From assembly GCF_000385375.1 (NCBI RefSeq), contig NZ_ARVV01000001.1:620001-684000 (forward strand): a stretch of DNA of 64,000 bases, written 5' to 3'. The stretch is from Methyloversatilis discipulorum (GTDB lineage Bacteria; Pseudomonadota; Gammaproteobacteria; Burkholderiales; Rhodocyclaceae). Shown piece after piece: positions 16,485 to 23,625 of the stretch. The notes beneath the pieces were generated by a model. It searched no databases, was not told the origin of the DNA, and worked only from the letters and a program-made list of their open reading frames with translations. The translations under genes and the position numbers were made by a program. Positions within the stretch are counted from its first letter, which is position 1. Each line of letters opens with the position of its first letter.

Positions 16485-17042
16485 ATGCACTCGAGCAATA
16501 CCGCTCTGGCTTCGCTTCACCGGCTCATGGCCTTTGCCCAGTCGGTCAGAGTTCGCCGGATGATCGAAGGAATCGCGCTCGAGCCCAAGCAGACGTTCTG
16601 GATCATGACCCTGAACCTGCTGCTTGATGCGGCGGCCATCGACTGGTGCAAAGTCTTCGGGTCCTGGGATGAAGACACTCACTGGACACGAACCATCCCC
16701 AAAGAGCGGCATGAAGAAGTGCGTGCGGAGTTACTGAAGAGGATTGGTCTCAGCGCTGACGAATGGGAAGCCTACAGAGGGAGCATTGTCCGTTTTCGAG
16801 ACCAAATGGTTGCTCACCATGATCTCAATGCAACGGTCGCGCAGTATCCGCACTATGACCTCGCCTTGGGCGCTGCCGACTTTATGTTCGCTGAAATCTA
16901 CGATCTAGCTGATCCGGATTCTTTAGGTGGCATTCCGTCGTCGCTGGATCGGTGGTCCGGCACCGTTGCGGGCAACATGTCAGCCATCGTCAGAGCAGCC
17001 TTCGGCGCAAGCGCGCAGCTTGGTTCGAATGTGCCCGCGTGA
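16485..17042 (+). CDS. Cassette 7: HEPN (AbiU2-like) domain protein
   Basis: This 185-residue helical protein begins seven bases after the GTTAGGC core. The segment YRGSIVRFRDQMVAHHDLN contains Arg105-x5-His111, fitting the R-x4-6-H catalytic motif of HEPN RNases. TFWIMTLNLLLDAAAIDWCKVFGS (about 37-60) fits the first core helix of AbiU2-like HEPN proteins. Such proteins cleave RNA in abortive-infection or toxin systems. There is no antitoxin or nucleotidyltransferase partner in the cassette. The family call is from the motif only. Confidence 0.6.
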   Translation: MHSSNTALASLHRLMAFAQSVRVRRMIEGIALEPKQTFWIMTLNLLLDAAAIDWCKVFGSWDEDTHWTRTIPKERHEEVRAELLKRIGLSADEWEAYRGSIVRFRDQMVAHHDLNATVAQYPHYDLALGAADFMFAEIYDLADPDSLGGIPSSLDRWSGTVAGNMSAIVRAAFGASAQLGSNVPA

Positions 17043-17080
17043 ATCCACTTGATCTTGAGCCCGTTCGCCTCAGCGATGGC

Positions 17081-17132
17081 GCAAACCATCCACTGGATCG
17101 CAAGGCATGAGGTCACTACTCAGACCTTAGGC
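17081..17132 (+). repeat. Degenerate attC-like site 7
   Basis: CTTAGGC at 17126-17132 stands where GTTAGGC is expected, just before the next cassette gene. GCAAACC near 17081 may be the left end. Pairing of the arms is poor, so the site is probably decayed. Confidence 0.35.
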
Positions 17133-17148
17133 GCCCCCAATCCGTCCC

Positions 17149-17427
17149 ATGTTTGACTTCCTGGACATGATCTCACTGCCAAGGACCCTATTGCTGGGCG
17201 TGTTACGTGCGCTTTGGTGGCTTGGTTGGGAGTTCTGTGTGCAAACGGTCGGTTGGTCGGTGGGCTGGTTCGCTTGCCGTGCGGTCACATTTGGCCGTTT
17301 TCCGTCCGAGCAGCGGAACCAACTAGAAAACGCAGGTTTGTTCGTTGCCTTCGTCGTAGAAGTGCTTGGCCTGGCACTTATAGCTCTGGGCATTTATCTC
17401 CTGTCTCAAAGCTGGCCGCACCTATGA
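17149..17427 (+). CDS. Cassette 8: small membrane protein, unknown
   Basis: The 92-residue protein has two hydrophobic segments (about 10-42, Trp-rich with WWLGWEFCVQTVGW, and about 62-86). It starts 17 bases after the degenerate core CTTAGGC. I recognise no family. The gene is followed by a short attC-like end, which supports a cassette origin. Confidence 0.6.
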   Translation: MFDFLDMISLPRTLLLGVLRALWWLGWEFCVQTVGWSVGWFACRAVTFGRFPSEQRNQLENAGLFVAFVVEVLGLALIALGIYLLSQSWPHL

Positions 17428-17488
17428 GTTATTCAAGCTTTTCGCGTCGTAGCTTGCGTCTGCCGAGGGCGTGCGGTGGCGCAGGTGC

Positions 17489-17534
17489 GCCTAACCATTC
17501 CGTCTACCGGACCGCCGAACACCCGCCTTTAGGC
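17489..17534 (+). repeat. Truncated attC-like site 8, right end of the array
   Basis: GCCTAAC at 17489 is a perfect left core, and CATTCCGTCTACCGGACCG is a typical arm. The right part is short and ends in TTTAGGC instead of GTTAGGC, giving only 46 bp. It probably lost part of its right arm and marks the end of the array. Confidence 0.5.
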
Positions 17535-17627
17535 TGCGTCAATCCGCCTCGCGGGGCGTAGGGTTACTTTCGTCGATAACCAGCGCGAGCCCTTCACTTC
17601 TGAGCCGGACACGGTAGCGCCGCCCAT

Positions 17628-17936
17628 ATGCACATCACAACTCAGGGAACGAAAAGTACGTGCCAGAGATGCGGAACAGTGCTTGAACACGAAGTACGGC
17701 GACGCAGCATGATCGACGTCGTCGGTGCGACTCTGCTCGGTCTGGTGGTCCTTGGCCTCGCGCTGTTGTTCGCGTCCACCTCCGGCCTGCGTGGCGGACG
17801 CTACACCTTGGCCGTAATCGTAGGCACTGCGGGCTTTCTTATCTGGGGGCTCTGGTACGTCGCTGGTCCAGCGGATCGCGCGGTCTCGTCCTGCCCCTCG
17901 TGTGGTGCTCAAGAGCCGGGTTCGCGTGAGCCGTAG
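17628..17936 (+). CDS. Small zinc-ribbon membrane protein, unknown
   Basis: The 102-residue protein begins with one half of a zinc ribbon (CQRCGT, residues 12-15) and ends with the other (CPSCGA near 91-94). Two membrane helices lie between (about 30-50 and 59-78). The two CxxC pairs could bind one zinc on the same side of the membrane. The role is unknown. It is the first of a row of small plus-strand genes after the cassette array, with no attC next to it. Confidence 0.6.
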   Translation: MHITTQGTKSTCQRCGTVLEHEVRRRSMIDVVGATLLGLVVLGLALLFASTSGLRGGRYTLAVIVGTAGFLIWGLWYVAGPADRAVSSCPSCGAQEPGSREP

Positions 17937-18195
17937 AAGAGCGTGACCTTGCCCAATGAATGAAGGCCGAATCGTGATCGGCAGGCGAGCGACGACGTGA
18001 AAAGCTTGTTGAACATGCATGTTCGAGGCCTGCTGCAGATTGCGTATCTGTCCTTCAGCCCGACCTCGGCGCCCAGCCGCTCAGACGGCCCCAGACTTTC
18101 ATGTCGATCGCTGATCCGGCTGAAAGGCTGATTTCATTCAGCACGTGGGCATACCGAAGTACATTGTGGATGCCTCTTCTCGAACCCGTCATGTC

Positions 18196-18573
18196 ATGCG
18201 GAGTGCCCTCCTTCTCGCTAGCGTAGTGTCCGTCGCAGCCTTGACTGTCGTCGGCTTCCGGTACGTCACTTCCGTGCACGAGCCGGAGGAGAGCTTCGTT
18301 GCGGAGCAATGGGTGAGCCGGCGCGCGCAGGTACAACTCAACGATCCGGGTTGTGTGCGGGGCGGAATGGCGCTGTCGCTCATACGTACAGGCGCGCTGC
18401 TCAAGCTGACGCGCGTCGAGGTGGTCGGACTGCTCGGCGCGCCTGACGAAGGTGCCGCGGAAGCACTGCGCTACGGCCTCGGCCAGTGCCACTGGGACTG
18501 GCGGCAAAGCCTGCTGGTTGTCAGTTTCAGTCCTGGCGGCAACGTAAGCCATGTCACGGTTGCAGTCGATTGA
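18196..18573 (+). CDS. Small exported or anchored protein, SmpA-like motif, unknown
   Basis: The 125-residue protein starts with a hydrophobic segment (SALLLASVVSVAALTVVGF) serving as a signal or anchor. It has LIRTGALLKLTRVEVVGLLGAPDE, which resembles the T-x-x-E-V-x-x-L-L-G-x-P motif of SmpA/OmlA-like domains, then a short beta-rich end (LLVVSFSPGGNVSHVTV). A GTG start at 18145 would add 17 residues. No convincing ribosome site is visible. Function unknown. Confidence 0.55.
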   Translation: MRSALLLASVVSVAALTVVGFRYVTSVHEPEESFVAEQWVSRRAQVQLNDPGCVRGGMALSLIRTGALLKLTRVEVVGLLGAPDEGAAEALRYGLGQCHWDWRQSLLVVSFSPGGNVSHVTVAVD

Positions 18574-18626
18574 CCGCAGCTTGAATGGAGGACTTGATCC
18601 TCATGCAGTTTGCCCCGGGGAAAGGC

Positions 18627-19070
18627 ATGGCTTTCTGGAAAAAGTGCGTGATCGGTCTGATGCTGATGTGTGCACTCGCATTCGCCGCTCTGTTGGCGCT
18701 GCTGTCGAACGCTGATGACCGCTTATGCGGAACGTACGTGGTGGACGAGGTGCTCTCGCCAAATCGGAAGTCGAAAGCTGTTTCGTACCAGATCGACTGC
18801 GGTGCGACCACCGGTTTCAATACACATATGGCGATCCTCCCCGGAGGCAGCACGCTTGAGATCGAAGACCGGAAGCTTTGGGGCGTAACGAGTTTCTTCG
18901 TGGTGGAATCCAACAACGACCCCGCGCCACGAACGCAGTACGGTGGACCAAAGGTGACAGTTCAATGGGTCTCGGATACGAAGATCGAGTTGCACTCCGA
19001 CGCGCGAGCCCGCGTCATCCGGAAGGAGTCGTCGTCCGGGCGAATCCAGGTTGACTACCACTACTATTAG
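18627..19070 (+). CDS. Small membrane-anchored protein, unknown
   Basis: The 147-residue protein has an N-terminal anchor (about 4-27: CVIGLMLMCALAFAALLALL) and a soluble domain starting DDRLCGTYVVDEVLSPNRKSKAVSYQIDCG. The two cysteines suggest a disulfide outside the cytoplasm. The ATG was chosen because GGGGAAAGG lies just upstream; an earlier in-frame ATG at 18585 is possible. I do not recognise the function. Confidence 0.6.
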   Translation: MAFWKKCVIGLMLMCALAFAALLALLSNADDRLCGTYVVDEVLSPNRKSKAVSYQIDCGATTGFNTHMAILPGGSTLEIEDRKLWGVTSFFVVESNNDPAPRTQYGGPKVTVQWVSDTKIELHSDARARVIRKESSSGRIQVDYHYY

Positions 19071-19084
19071 AGGACACTTCGTCG

Positions 19085-19390
19085 ATGCACTTGTCGCGTC
19101 TGCGAATCTGGCTTTCTTACGGTCGTTGTCTGGACACCCCGCAAGGCATTGCGCTGATACTGAGCGTGCCCGTGTGCTGGATAGTGATTCGGCTGCGCTG
19201 GGCTTTTCCCGATCTGGCGGAAATGTCGGCCTTCTCTTCACCGGACTGGCTTTATCTGTTCTCGCCCTTTCTGGGCTTTCTTGCTTTCCTACGGCTCGGG
19301 TATCCGGCCTTTGACGCCTCGTGGCTTGCCGCCGGTATGGTGTGTGCGCTCTCAGGGTTTCCGTTCTATGTCGCCTACCTTCGCACCTGA
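19085..19390 (+). CDS. Small membrane protein, unknown
   Basis: The 101-residue protein has three hydrophobic stretches (about 20-36, 54-70, 78-97) and no motif I recognise. It lies 14 bp after the previous gene on the same strand, so the two are probably co-transcribed. Confidence 0.5.
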   Translation: MHLSRLRIWLSYGRCLDTPQGIALILSVPVCWIVIRLRWAFPDLAEMSAFSSPDWLYLFSPFLGFLAFLRLGYPAFDASWLAAGMVCALSGFPFYVAYLRT

Positions 19391-19443
19391 TTACACGCAA
19401 TGCGCTGTGGTCCTCGCGCTGCGCCGTTTGATGGAGACTTCGC

Positions 19444-19800
19444 ATGAAGTGTGATTGCCCTCTTTGCGGAGAGAACCTTTCGCGCAGGCGATTGAAGAAG
19501 GTGCCACTGCAGGGCGAATCATCCTGGCTGGCGTTCAGATGGTTTCTGAAATGTCCGTCGTGCATCGGTGCGCTGCAATTGAATCCGCACCCGCTCGAAC
19601 GCGCCGCCCTGCGGTGGGTACTCATCGGGGTTGCGATGCTGAATGGCGGAGCTCTGCTGTTCGGCGTCACGGCGCCGCCGTCGTTGGCACTGCTATCGAT
19701 TGTCCTGGTCGCGTTCGGGCCGTTCATCGGGCGGGCTCTGTTGGTTCCGGCCGACTGGCCCCGGTATGCGCCGCAGGCCTCAGGCGAGCGCAAGGCTTGA
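19444..19800 (+). CDS. Small zinc-ribbon membrane protein, unknown
   Basis: The 118-residue protein starts with CDCPLCG and has a second cysteine pair in LKCPSCIG (about 36-39), together a probable zinc ribbon. Two membrane helices follow (about 58-77 and 79-98). The layout is like the 102-residue protein at 17628, though the sequences differ. Function unknown. Confidence 0.6.
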   Translation: MKCDCPLCGENLSRRRLKKVPLQGESSWLAFRWFLKCPSCIGALQLNPHPLERAALRWVLIGVAMLNGGALLFGVTAPPSLALLSIVLVAFGPFIGRALLVPADWPRYAPQASGERKA

Positions 19801-19858
19801 TGTGGTGATGCATCGTGATTCCCGTCAATTCCTTCGTGCCGCGACGGAGACCGCCCAC

Positions 19859-20116
19859 ATGACCCTGCTCTTCCTGTGCGCCTTCTTCGCCGCGCTCTGG
19901 CTGATCGGCCTGCCGCTTTACCACGCATTCTTCGCCTGTCAGGGTGAGCGCGACGCGCTGCAGGCGAACTTCCGGCGGCTTCGGCAGGACAGACGCCTGC
20001 GCGGCCGCTGCCTGCTCGGGCTGTTCGTGCTGCTGAATGCGTGGTCGCTGTATCCGCGGCGAGGCGTGTGCGTCGCCGTGGCGGTCATCGCGGCTTTCGT
20101 GCTGGTCACGCGGTAG
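19859..20116 (+). CDS. Small membrane protein, unknown
   Basis: The 85-residue protein has an N-terminal helix (LLFLCAFFAALWLIGLPLYHAFF) and a second at the end (VCVAVAVIAAFVLV), with a basic stretch (NFRRLRQDRRLRGR) between. GGAG lies about 10 bases before the ATG. No family recognised. Confidence 0.5.
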   Translation: MTLLFLCAFFAALWLIGLPLYHAFFACQGERDALQANFRRLRQDRRLRGRCLLGLFVLLNAWSLYPRRGVCVAVAVIAAFVLVTR

Positions 20117-20233
20117 GGAGCACGTGCGTACGAAGGTTCTTTTCATCGCTCGCTTTCAGGCTCCGCAACTGTCCTGCTCCATGGCTGTTATGCCGCGTTG
20201 TGGCAATCTACGCAGATAAATATGGAGGTTGCT

Positions 20234-20458
20234 ATGCCCCGTCCGCTGGAAGCCCTTGCTGAAGAAGTGCTCCAACTTGCGCCGGAAGCACGTGCCAGGC
20301 TGCTCGACCGTGTGGTGGCCAGTCTGGATGCGGATCGTGCTCGTGACGCCGCCTGGGATGCGCTGGCCGCTGAGCGGGACGCCGAGCTTGAATCCGGTGA
20401 GGCAGTGGCCATTCCGGTCGAGCAGGCGCTCGCCCGTCTTCGTGCGGAACTGGAGTGA
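20234..20458 (+). CDS. Type II antitoxin (addiction module component family)
   Basis: The 74-residue protein matches the short helical antitoxins of the putative addiction module component family: ALAEEVLQLAPEARARLLDRVVASLD at the start and DAAWDALAAERDAELESGEAVAIPVEQALARLRAEL at the end, given here in pieces. It has GGAGG five bases before the ATG. Its stop overlaps the GTG start of the toxin by 4 bp, which couples translation. It would bind and neutralise the toxin and repress the operon. Confidence 0.85.
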   Translation: MPRPLEALAEEVLQLAPEARARLLDRVVASLDADRARDAAWDALAAERDAELESGEAVAIPVEQALARLRAELE

Positions 20459-20748
20459 AGGTTTCGATCCACCCGGGTGCGGATCGTGATCTCACCGATG
20501 CTTTCCGCTTCTACAGATCGGAAGCCGGTAGCCGTGTGGCTGGCCGGTTTCTTGCCGAGTTCGAGCGCGTAACGAAGCTTCTTGCCGAGTACCCGGACCT
20601 CGGCACGCCTACCGGCGCTGATCGCCGGGCATATCCGCTTGTCGGCTTTCCCTATGCGGTCATCTATTGCAGGAAGGATTACGGACTGCAGGTGCTGGTC
20701 GTACGGCACCAGAGCCGCGATCCCGGGCACGGCGAACAACGATCCTGA
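20455..20748 (+). CDS. RelE/ParE-family toxin
   Basis: The 97-residue protein starts at a GTG overlapping the antitoxin gene. It has the RelE/ParE fold pattern: VSIHPGADRDLTDAFRFYRSEAG, GRFLAEFERVTKLLAEYPDLGTPT, RAYPLVGFPYAVIYC and a terminal LQVLVVRHQSRDPGHG. Members either cleave mRNA on the ribosome (RelE) or poison gyrase (ParE). The C-terminal arginine and histidine pattern alone does not decide which. Confidence 0.88.
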   Translation: MKVSIHPGADRDLTDAFRFYRSEAGSRVAGRFLAEFERVTKLLAEYPDLGTPTGADRRAYPLVGFPYAVIYCRKDYGLQVLVVRHQSRDPGHGEQRS

Positions 20749-20818
20749 CTTGCCGGACATGCGTGTCGCAGTCTCTGGCGCCTTTTCCCCTGCTGCCTGC
20801 CCCGAGTGATCCCCGCCC

Positions 20819-21433
20819 ATGAGCATGATTCTCGAACTGCATACCGTCAGTGACGCCAACCTGGCCCGGGTGCTGGCCGATCCGCCGCTGGTGTGGAAGG
20901 TGGTGTCGCCGGACGATGACGGCATGTACGAAGCGGCGCGTGCCGAAGCAGGCGTTGCGGAGGCCGGTTTCTTCCAGCGCCTGTTCGGCCGGCCGGCGCG
21001 CGCAAAGGCGCCGGCGGTGGATTTCCAGCTGGCCCCGGGCGAGGTCGAAGCCACCGATCTCGACAAGGCCTGGCACGGCATCCACTTCATGCTGACCGGC
21101 ACCGCGTGGGAGGGGGCGCCGCCGCTGAACTTCCTGATGCACGGCGGTGCGGTGATCGGCGACGTCGAGGTCGGCTACGGGCCCGCGCGCGGCATGACGG
21201 CGGCGGAGGTGAAGGCGGAGGCCTGCGCGCTCGCCGGCATCGACGAGGCTTTCATGCGTGCACGCTTCGATCCGGCGCAGATGACGCAGCTCGACATCTA
21301 CCCCGGCATCTGGGACCGCGACCCGGCCGAGGACGACAGCTTCGGCTACTGCATGGAGTACTTCGGCGAGCTCAGGACCTTCGTGACGCGGGCAGCGGAG
21401 GGGCGCGCTGGCCTGATCATCAGTCTCACTTGA
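20819..21433 (+). CDS. YfbM family protein (DUF1877)
   Basis: The 204-residue protein carries the DUF1877/YfbM signature: LDKAWHGIHFMLTGTAWEG in the centre, GGAVIGDVEVGYGPARGMTAAEV, and YFGELRTFVTRAAEGRAGLIISLT-type end (IISLT). These are small cytoplasmic alpha/beta proteins of unknown function, sometimes found near toxin-antitoxin or polymorphic-toxin loci. Here the gene follows a toxin-antitoxin pair by 70 bp. Confidence 0.85.
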   Translation: MSMILELHTVSDANLARVLADPPLVWKVVSPDDDGMYEAARAEAGVAEAGFFQRLFGRPARAKAPAVDFQLAPGEVEATDLDKAWHGIHFMLTGTAWEGAPPLNFLMHGGAVIGDVEVGYGPARGMTAAEVKAEACALAGIDEAFMRARFDPAQMTQLDIYPGIWDRDPAEDDSFGYCMEYFGELRTFVTRAAEGRAGLIISLT

Positions 21434-21597
21434 GTCACTGTCTTGCCGGTGTCCGTCATCGAATGTGCTGTCACCCGTGACGGTAGCAGGGCGATACTGT
21501 CGGCCCGGCGATCAGACGCCGGACCTGCCACAGAGACAGCGGAGCAACGCCGCCCGCCTCGTGGCCCTTCTTCGGTTTTCGGATTCGGGAGTACCGG

Positions 21598-21933
21598 ATG
21601 TCACATCACCGTTCGCGCCGCCTGCGCAAGAAGCTGCACATCGACGAGTTTCAGGAACTGGGTTTCGAGGTGGCCTTCAGGCTGCGCGACGGCCTGTCCG
21701 CGGACGAAATGGGTGCCTTCTGGGATGCCTTCATCGGCGACGCGATCGAGGGCAACGGCCTGCTGTATGGCGGATCGACGCGCGGGATGGCCTGTCTGCG
21801 CAAGCGCGGGTCGGCCGGCGAGCAGCATCGCGAGGCGGTGCGATCCTGGCTCGCGGGGCGGTCGGAGGTGAGCGAGACGGAGGTCGGCCCGCTGATCGAC
21901 GTCTGGTATCCGGCGGAGAACGATCAGGCCTGA
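21598..21933 (+). CDS. yggL: YggL family 50S ribosome-binding protein
   Basis: The 111-residue protein matches YggL (DUF469): RSRRLRKKLHIDEFQELGFEV at the start, then MGAFWDAFIGDAIEGNGLLYGG. The E. coli homologue binds 50S ribosomal subunits. It has a typical length and stands alone. Confidence 0.88.
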   Translation: MSHHRSRRLRKKLHIDEFQELGFEVAFRLRDGLSADEMGAFWDAFIGDAIEGNGLLYGGSTRGMACLRKRGSAGEQHREAVRSWLAGRSEVSETEVGPLIDVWYPAENDQA

Positions 21934-21990
21934 CGCCGAGCCGACGCGGCGGAGGTCCGCGTGCTGCCTTTAGCGCACCCTTGCATTCGT

Positions 21991-22623
21991 ATGACCCACC
22001 CCCTCGTCCTGTTCGATTTCGACGGCACGCTCGCCGACTCCTTCCATCTGTTTCTCGACGCGTGGACGTACGCGGCGCAGCGGTATGGCTTCCGCGCCGT
22101 CGATACGACCGACCTCGACCGCCTGCGTCGCCTCGGCGCGCGTGACATCGTGGCCGAGGTGGGGTTGTCGCTGTGGAAGCTGCCGGCAGTCGTGGCGACG
22201 ATGCGCGCGTATGTGCGCGAGCGGGCGGACGAGGTGAAGCTGTTCGACGGCGTACCCGAAGTGCTGCACGCGCTGAAGGCAGGTGGTGCGCGGATCGGCA
22301 TCGTCACGTCGAACGCACGCGACACGGTGGAGCGGGTGCTCGGCGACGACTGCCGTCCGCTGATCGATCACTGGGGCTGCGGTGCGTCGCTGTTCGGCAA
22401 GGCGGCGAAGACGCGGCGGGTGATGAAGGCGGCCGGGGCTGTGGCGGAACGGACGGTGAGCGTCGGCGACGAGCTGCGCGACCTCGAAGTGGCGCAGTCG
22501 CTCGGGCTGGATTTCGTCGCGGTGGCCTGGGGTTATACCGTGCCGGACCGCTTCGCCGGGCTGACCGGCGTGCGGCTGTGCGCGGCGCCGGGTGAGCTGC
22601 CGGCACTCGTGTTCCGGCCCTGA
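21991..22623 (+). CDS. HAD-superfamily phosphatase (Gph-like)
   Basis: The 210-residue protein has all HAD motifs: FDFDGTLAD (nucleophile Asp10), GIVTSNARDT (motif II), a lysine in GKAAKTRRV, and SVGDELRDLEVAQSLGLDFVAVAWGY (motif IV). A helical cap lies between motifs I and II. It is probably a cytoplasmic hydrolase of small phosphates such as phosphoglycolate. The start MTHPLV was preferred over an ATG-less extension. Substrate not determined. Confidence 0.88.
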   Translation: MTHPLVLFDFDGTLADSFHLFLDAWTYAAQRYGFRAVDTTDLDRLRRLGARDIVAEVGLSLWKLPAVVATMRAYVRERADEVKLFDGVPEVLHALKAGGARIGIVTSNARDTVERVLGDDCRPLIDHWGCGASLFGKAAKTRRVMKAAGAVAERTVSVGDELRDLEVAQSLGLDFVAVAWGYTVPDRFAGLTGVRLCAAPGELPALVFRP

Positions 22624-22653
22624 GCGGGCGACCTCGAATGCGCGGCACCGTTT

Positions 22654-22674
22654 ATTTGCGAACGATTCGCATTT
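22654..22674. promoter_or_regulatory. Candidate Fur box
   Basis: ATTTGCGAACGATTCGCATTT contains the dyad TGCGAA-CGA-TTCGCA with A/T flanks, close to Fur boxes of beta- and gammaproteobacteria (GAATGATTCTCATTT type). It lies about 65 bp upstream of the small gene at 22737, a promoter position. Confidence 0.6.
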
Positions 22675-22736
22675 GCGTTAATCTGGCTTCCCGAGCGGGC
22701 GCACTTCCTGCGACCCTCAGCCACAGGAAGCGGACG

Positions 22737-23048
22737 ATGGAATTCGATACCGATGAGCCCCGGATGCCTTGCCCTTTCGGCATGCTGGCTGCGACGATGG
22801 CGTTGATGACGCGCTACGCGGACCCGGCATCGGGGCAGACCGGGCAGGGCGTGCATGAGGTTCATCCGCTGCTGGCGCGCAAGATCGTGTCCAACCTGTT
22901 CTTCCTGCAGCATCACCCGGCCTTGCCCGAACATTTCGCCCAGGTCGTCGCTCAGGTCCGCGCGCAGTGGAAGGCGCTGGCCGATGCGAAGGCCGGACGT
23001 CAGGCGGGCTTTACGTCGATGGCGGCACTGTCCACGACCGCGCACTGA
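22737..23048 (+). CDS. Small protein, probably iron-regulated, unknown
   Basis: The 103-residue protein starts at an ATG with AGGAAG seven bases upstream. It has PCPFGMLAATMALMTRYAD at 11-29 and HPLLARKIVSNLFFLQHHPALP at about 41-63, and no signal peptide or clear membrane helix. I recognise no family. The strong Fur-box candidate upstream suggests repression by iron, so a role in iron metabolism is possible. Confidence 0.65.
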   Translation: MEFDTDEPRMPCPFGMLAATMALMTRYADPASGQTGQGVHEVHPLLARKIVSNLFFLQHHPALPEHFAQVVAQVRAQWKALADAKAGRQAGFTSMAALSTTAH

Positions 23049-23132
23049 ACACCCGCCGTCCCGCCGTTCCGGGCTGGCCGACTTCAGCTGCTCTGGCGTA
23101 TCGTCCGCTCTTCAGTCCTGGAGCCGAATGTC

Positions 23133-23570
23133 ATGTGCAGCGACCGCGACGATCCCGAACTCGCCCGCGCCCGCATCGCCGGCGAAACCGCGCGCCACTA
23201 CGGCACGATGCGCTTCGCGATGTTCACGGTGTTTTCCGCCGTGCTGGGGGCGCTGCTCGCGTTCGCGTTCTCGCAGGGCGGGTCGCTCTTCCTGGCCCAC
23301 GCGCCCTACCGGGTCGGCCTCGGCGTGGTCGGGCTGGTGCTGTCGGTGCTGTTCCTGCTGGCCGAATACCGCATTTCGACGCTGGTCGCCTTCTATCAGG
23401 AAGAGGCGTTCACGGCCGGTGCGCTGGCTCCGTCGCCCGACCATGACGACTGGAAGGGCGTGGTGCTGGTGACCATGCTCGCGCCCTACGCCTTATCGGC
23501 GGTGTTCTGGCTGCTCGCCATCTTCGGCCTCATCGTGTTCCCGGTCTGGCCGGCGCCGGCGGCCGGCTGA
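23133..23570 (+). CDS. Four-helix membrane protein, unknown
   Basis: The 145-residue protein has four hydrophobic segments (about 28-46, 58-80, 110-128, 128-140), arranged as two hairpins with an acidic linker (SPDHDDWKG). It is cytoplasmic at the N-terminus (MCSDRDDPELARARIAGETARHYG). No family recognised. It lies 56 bp before the MgtE-type gene on the same strand. Confidence 0.65.
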   Translation: MCSDRDDPELARARIAGETARHYGTMRFAMFTVFSAVLGALLAFAFSQGGSLFLAHAPYRVGLGVVGLVLSVLFLLAEYRISTLVAFYQEEAFTAGALAPSPDHDDWKGVVLVTMLAPYALSAVFWLLAIFGLIVFPVWPAPAAG

Positions 23571-23625
23571 TCCTGCGCATGACGAGGTGCCGCGCGATGC
23601 GGCACCATGGCGGAACACTGTCCGG

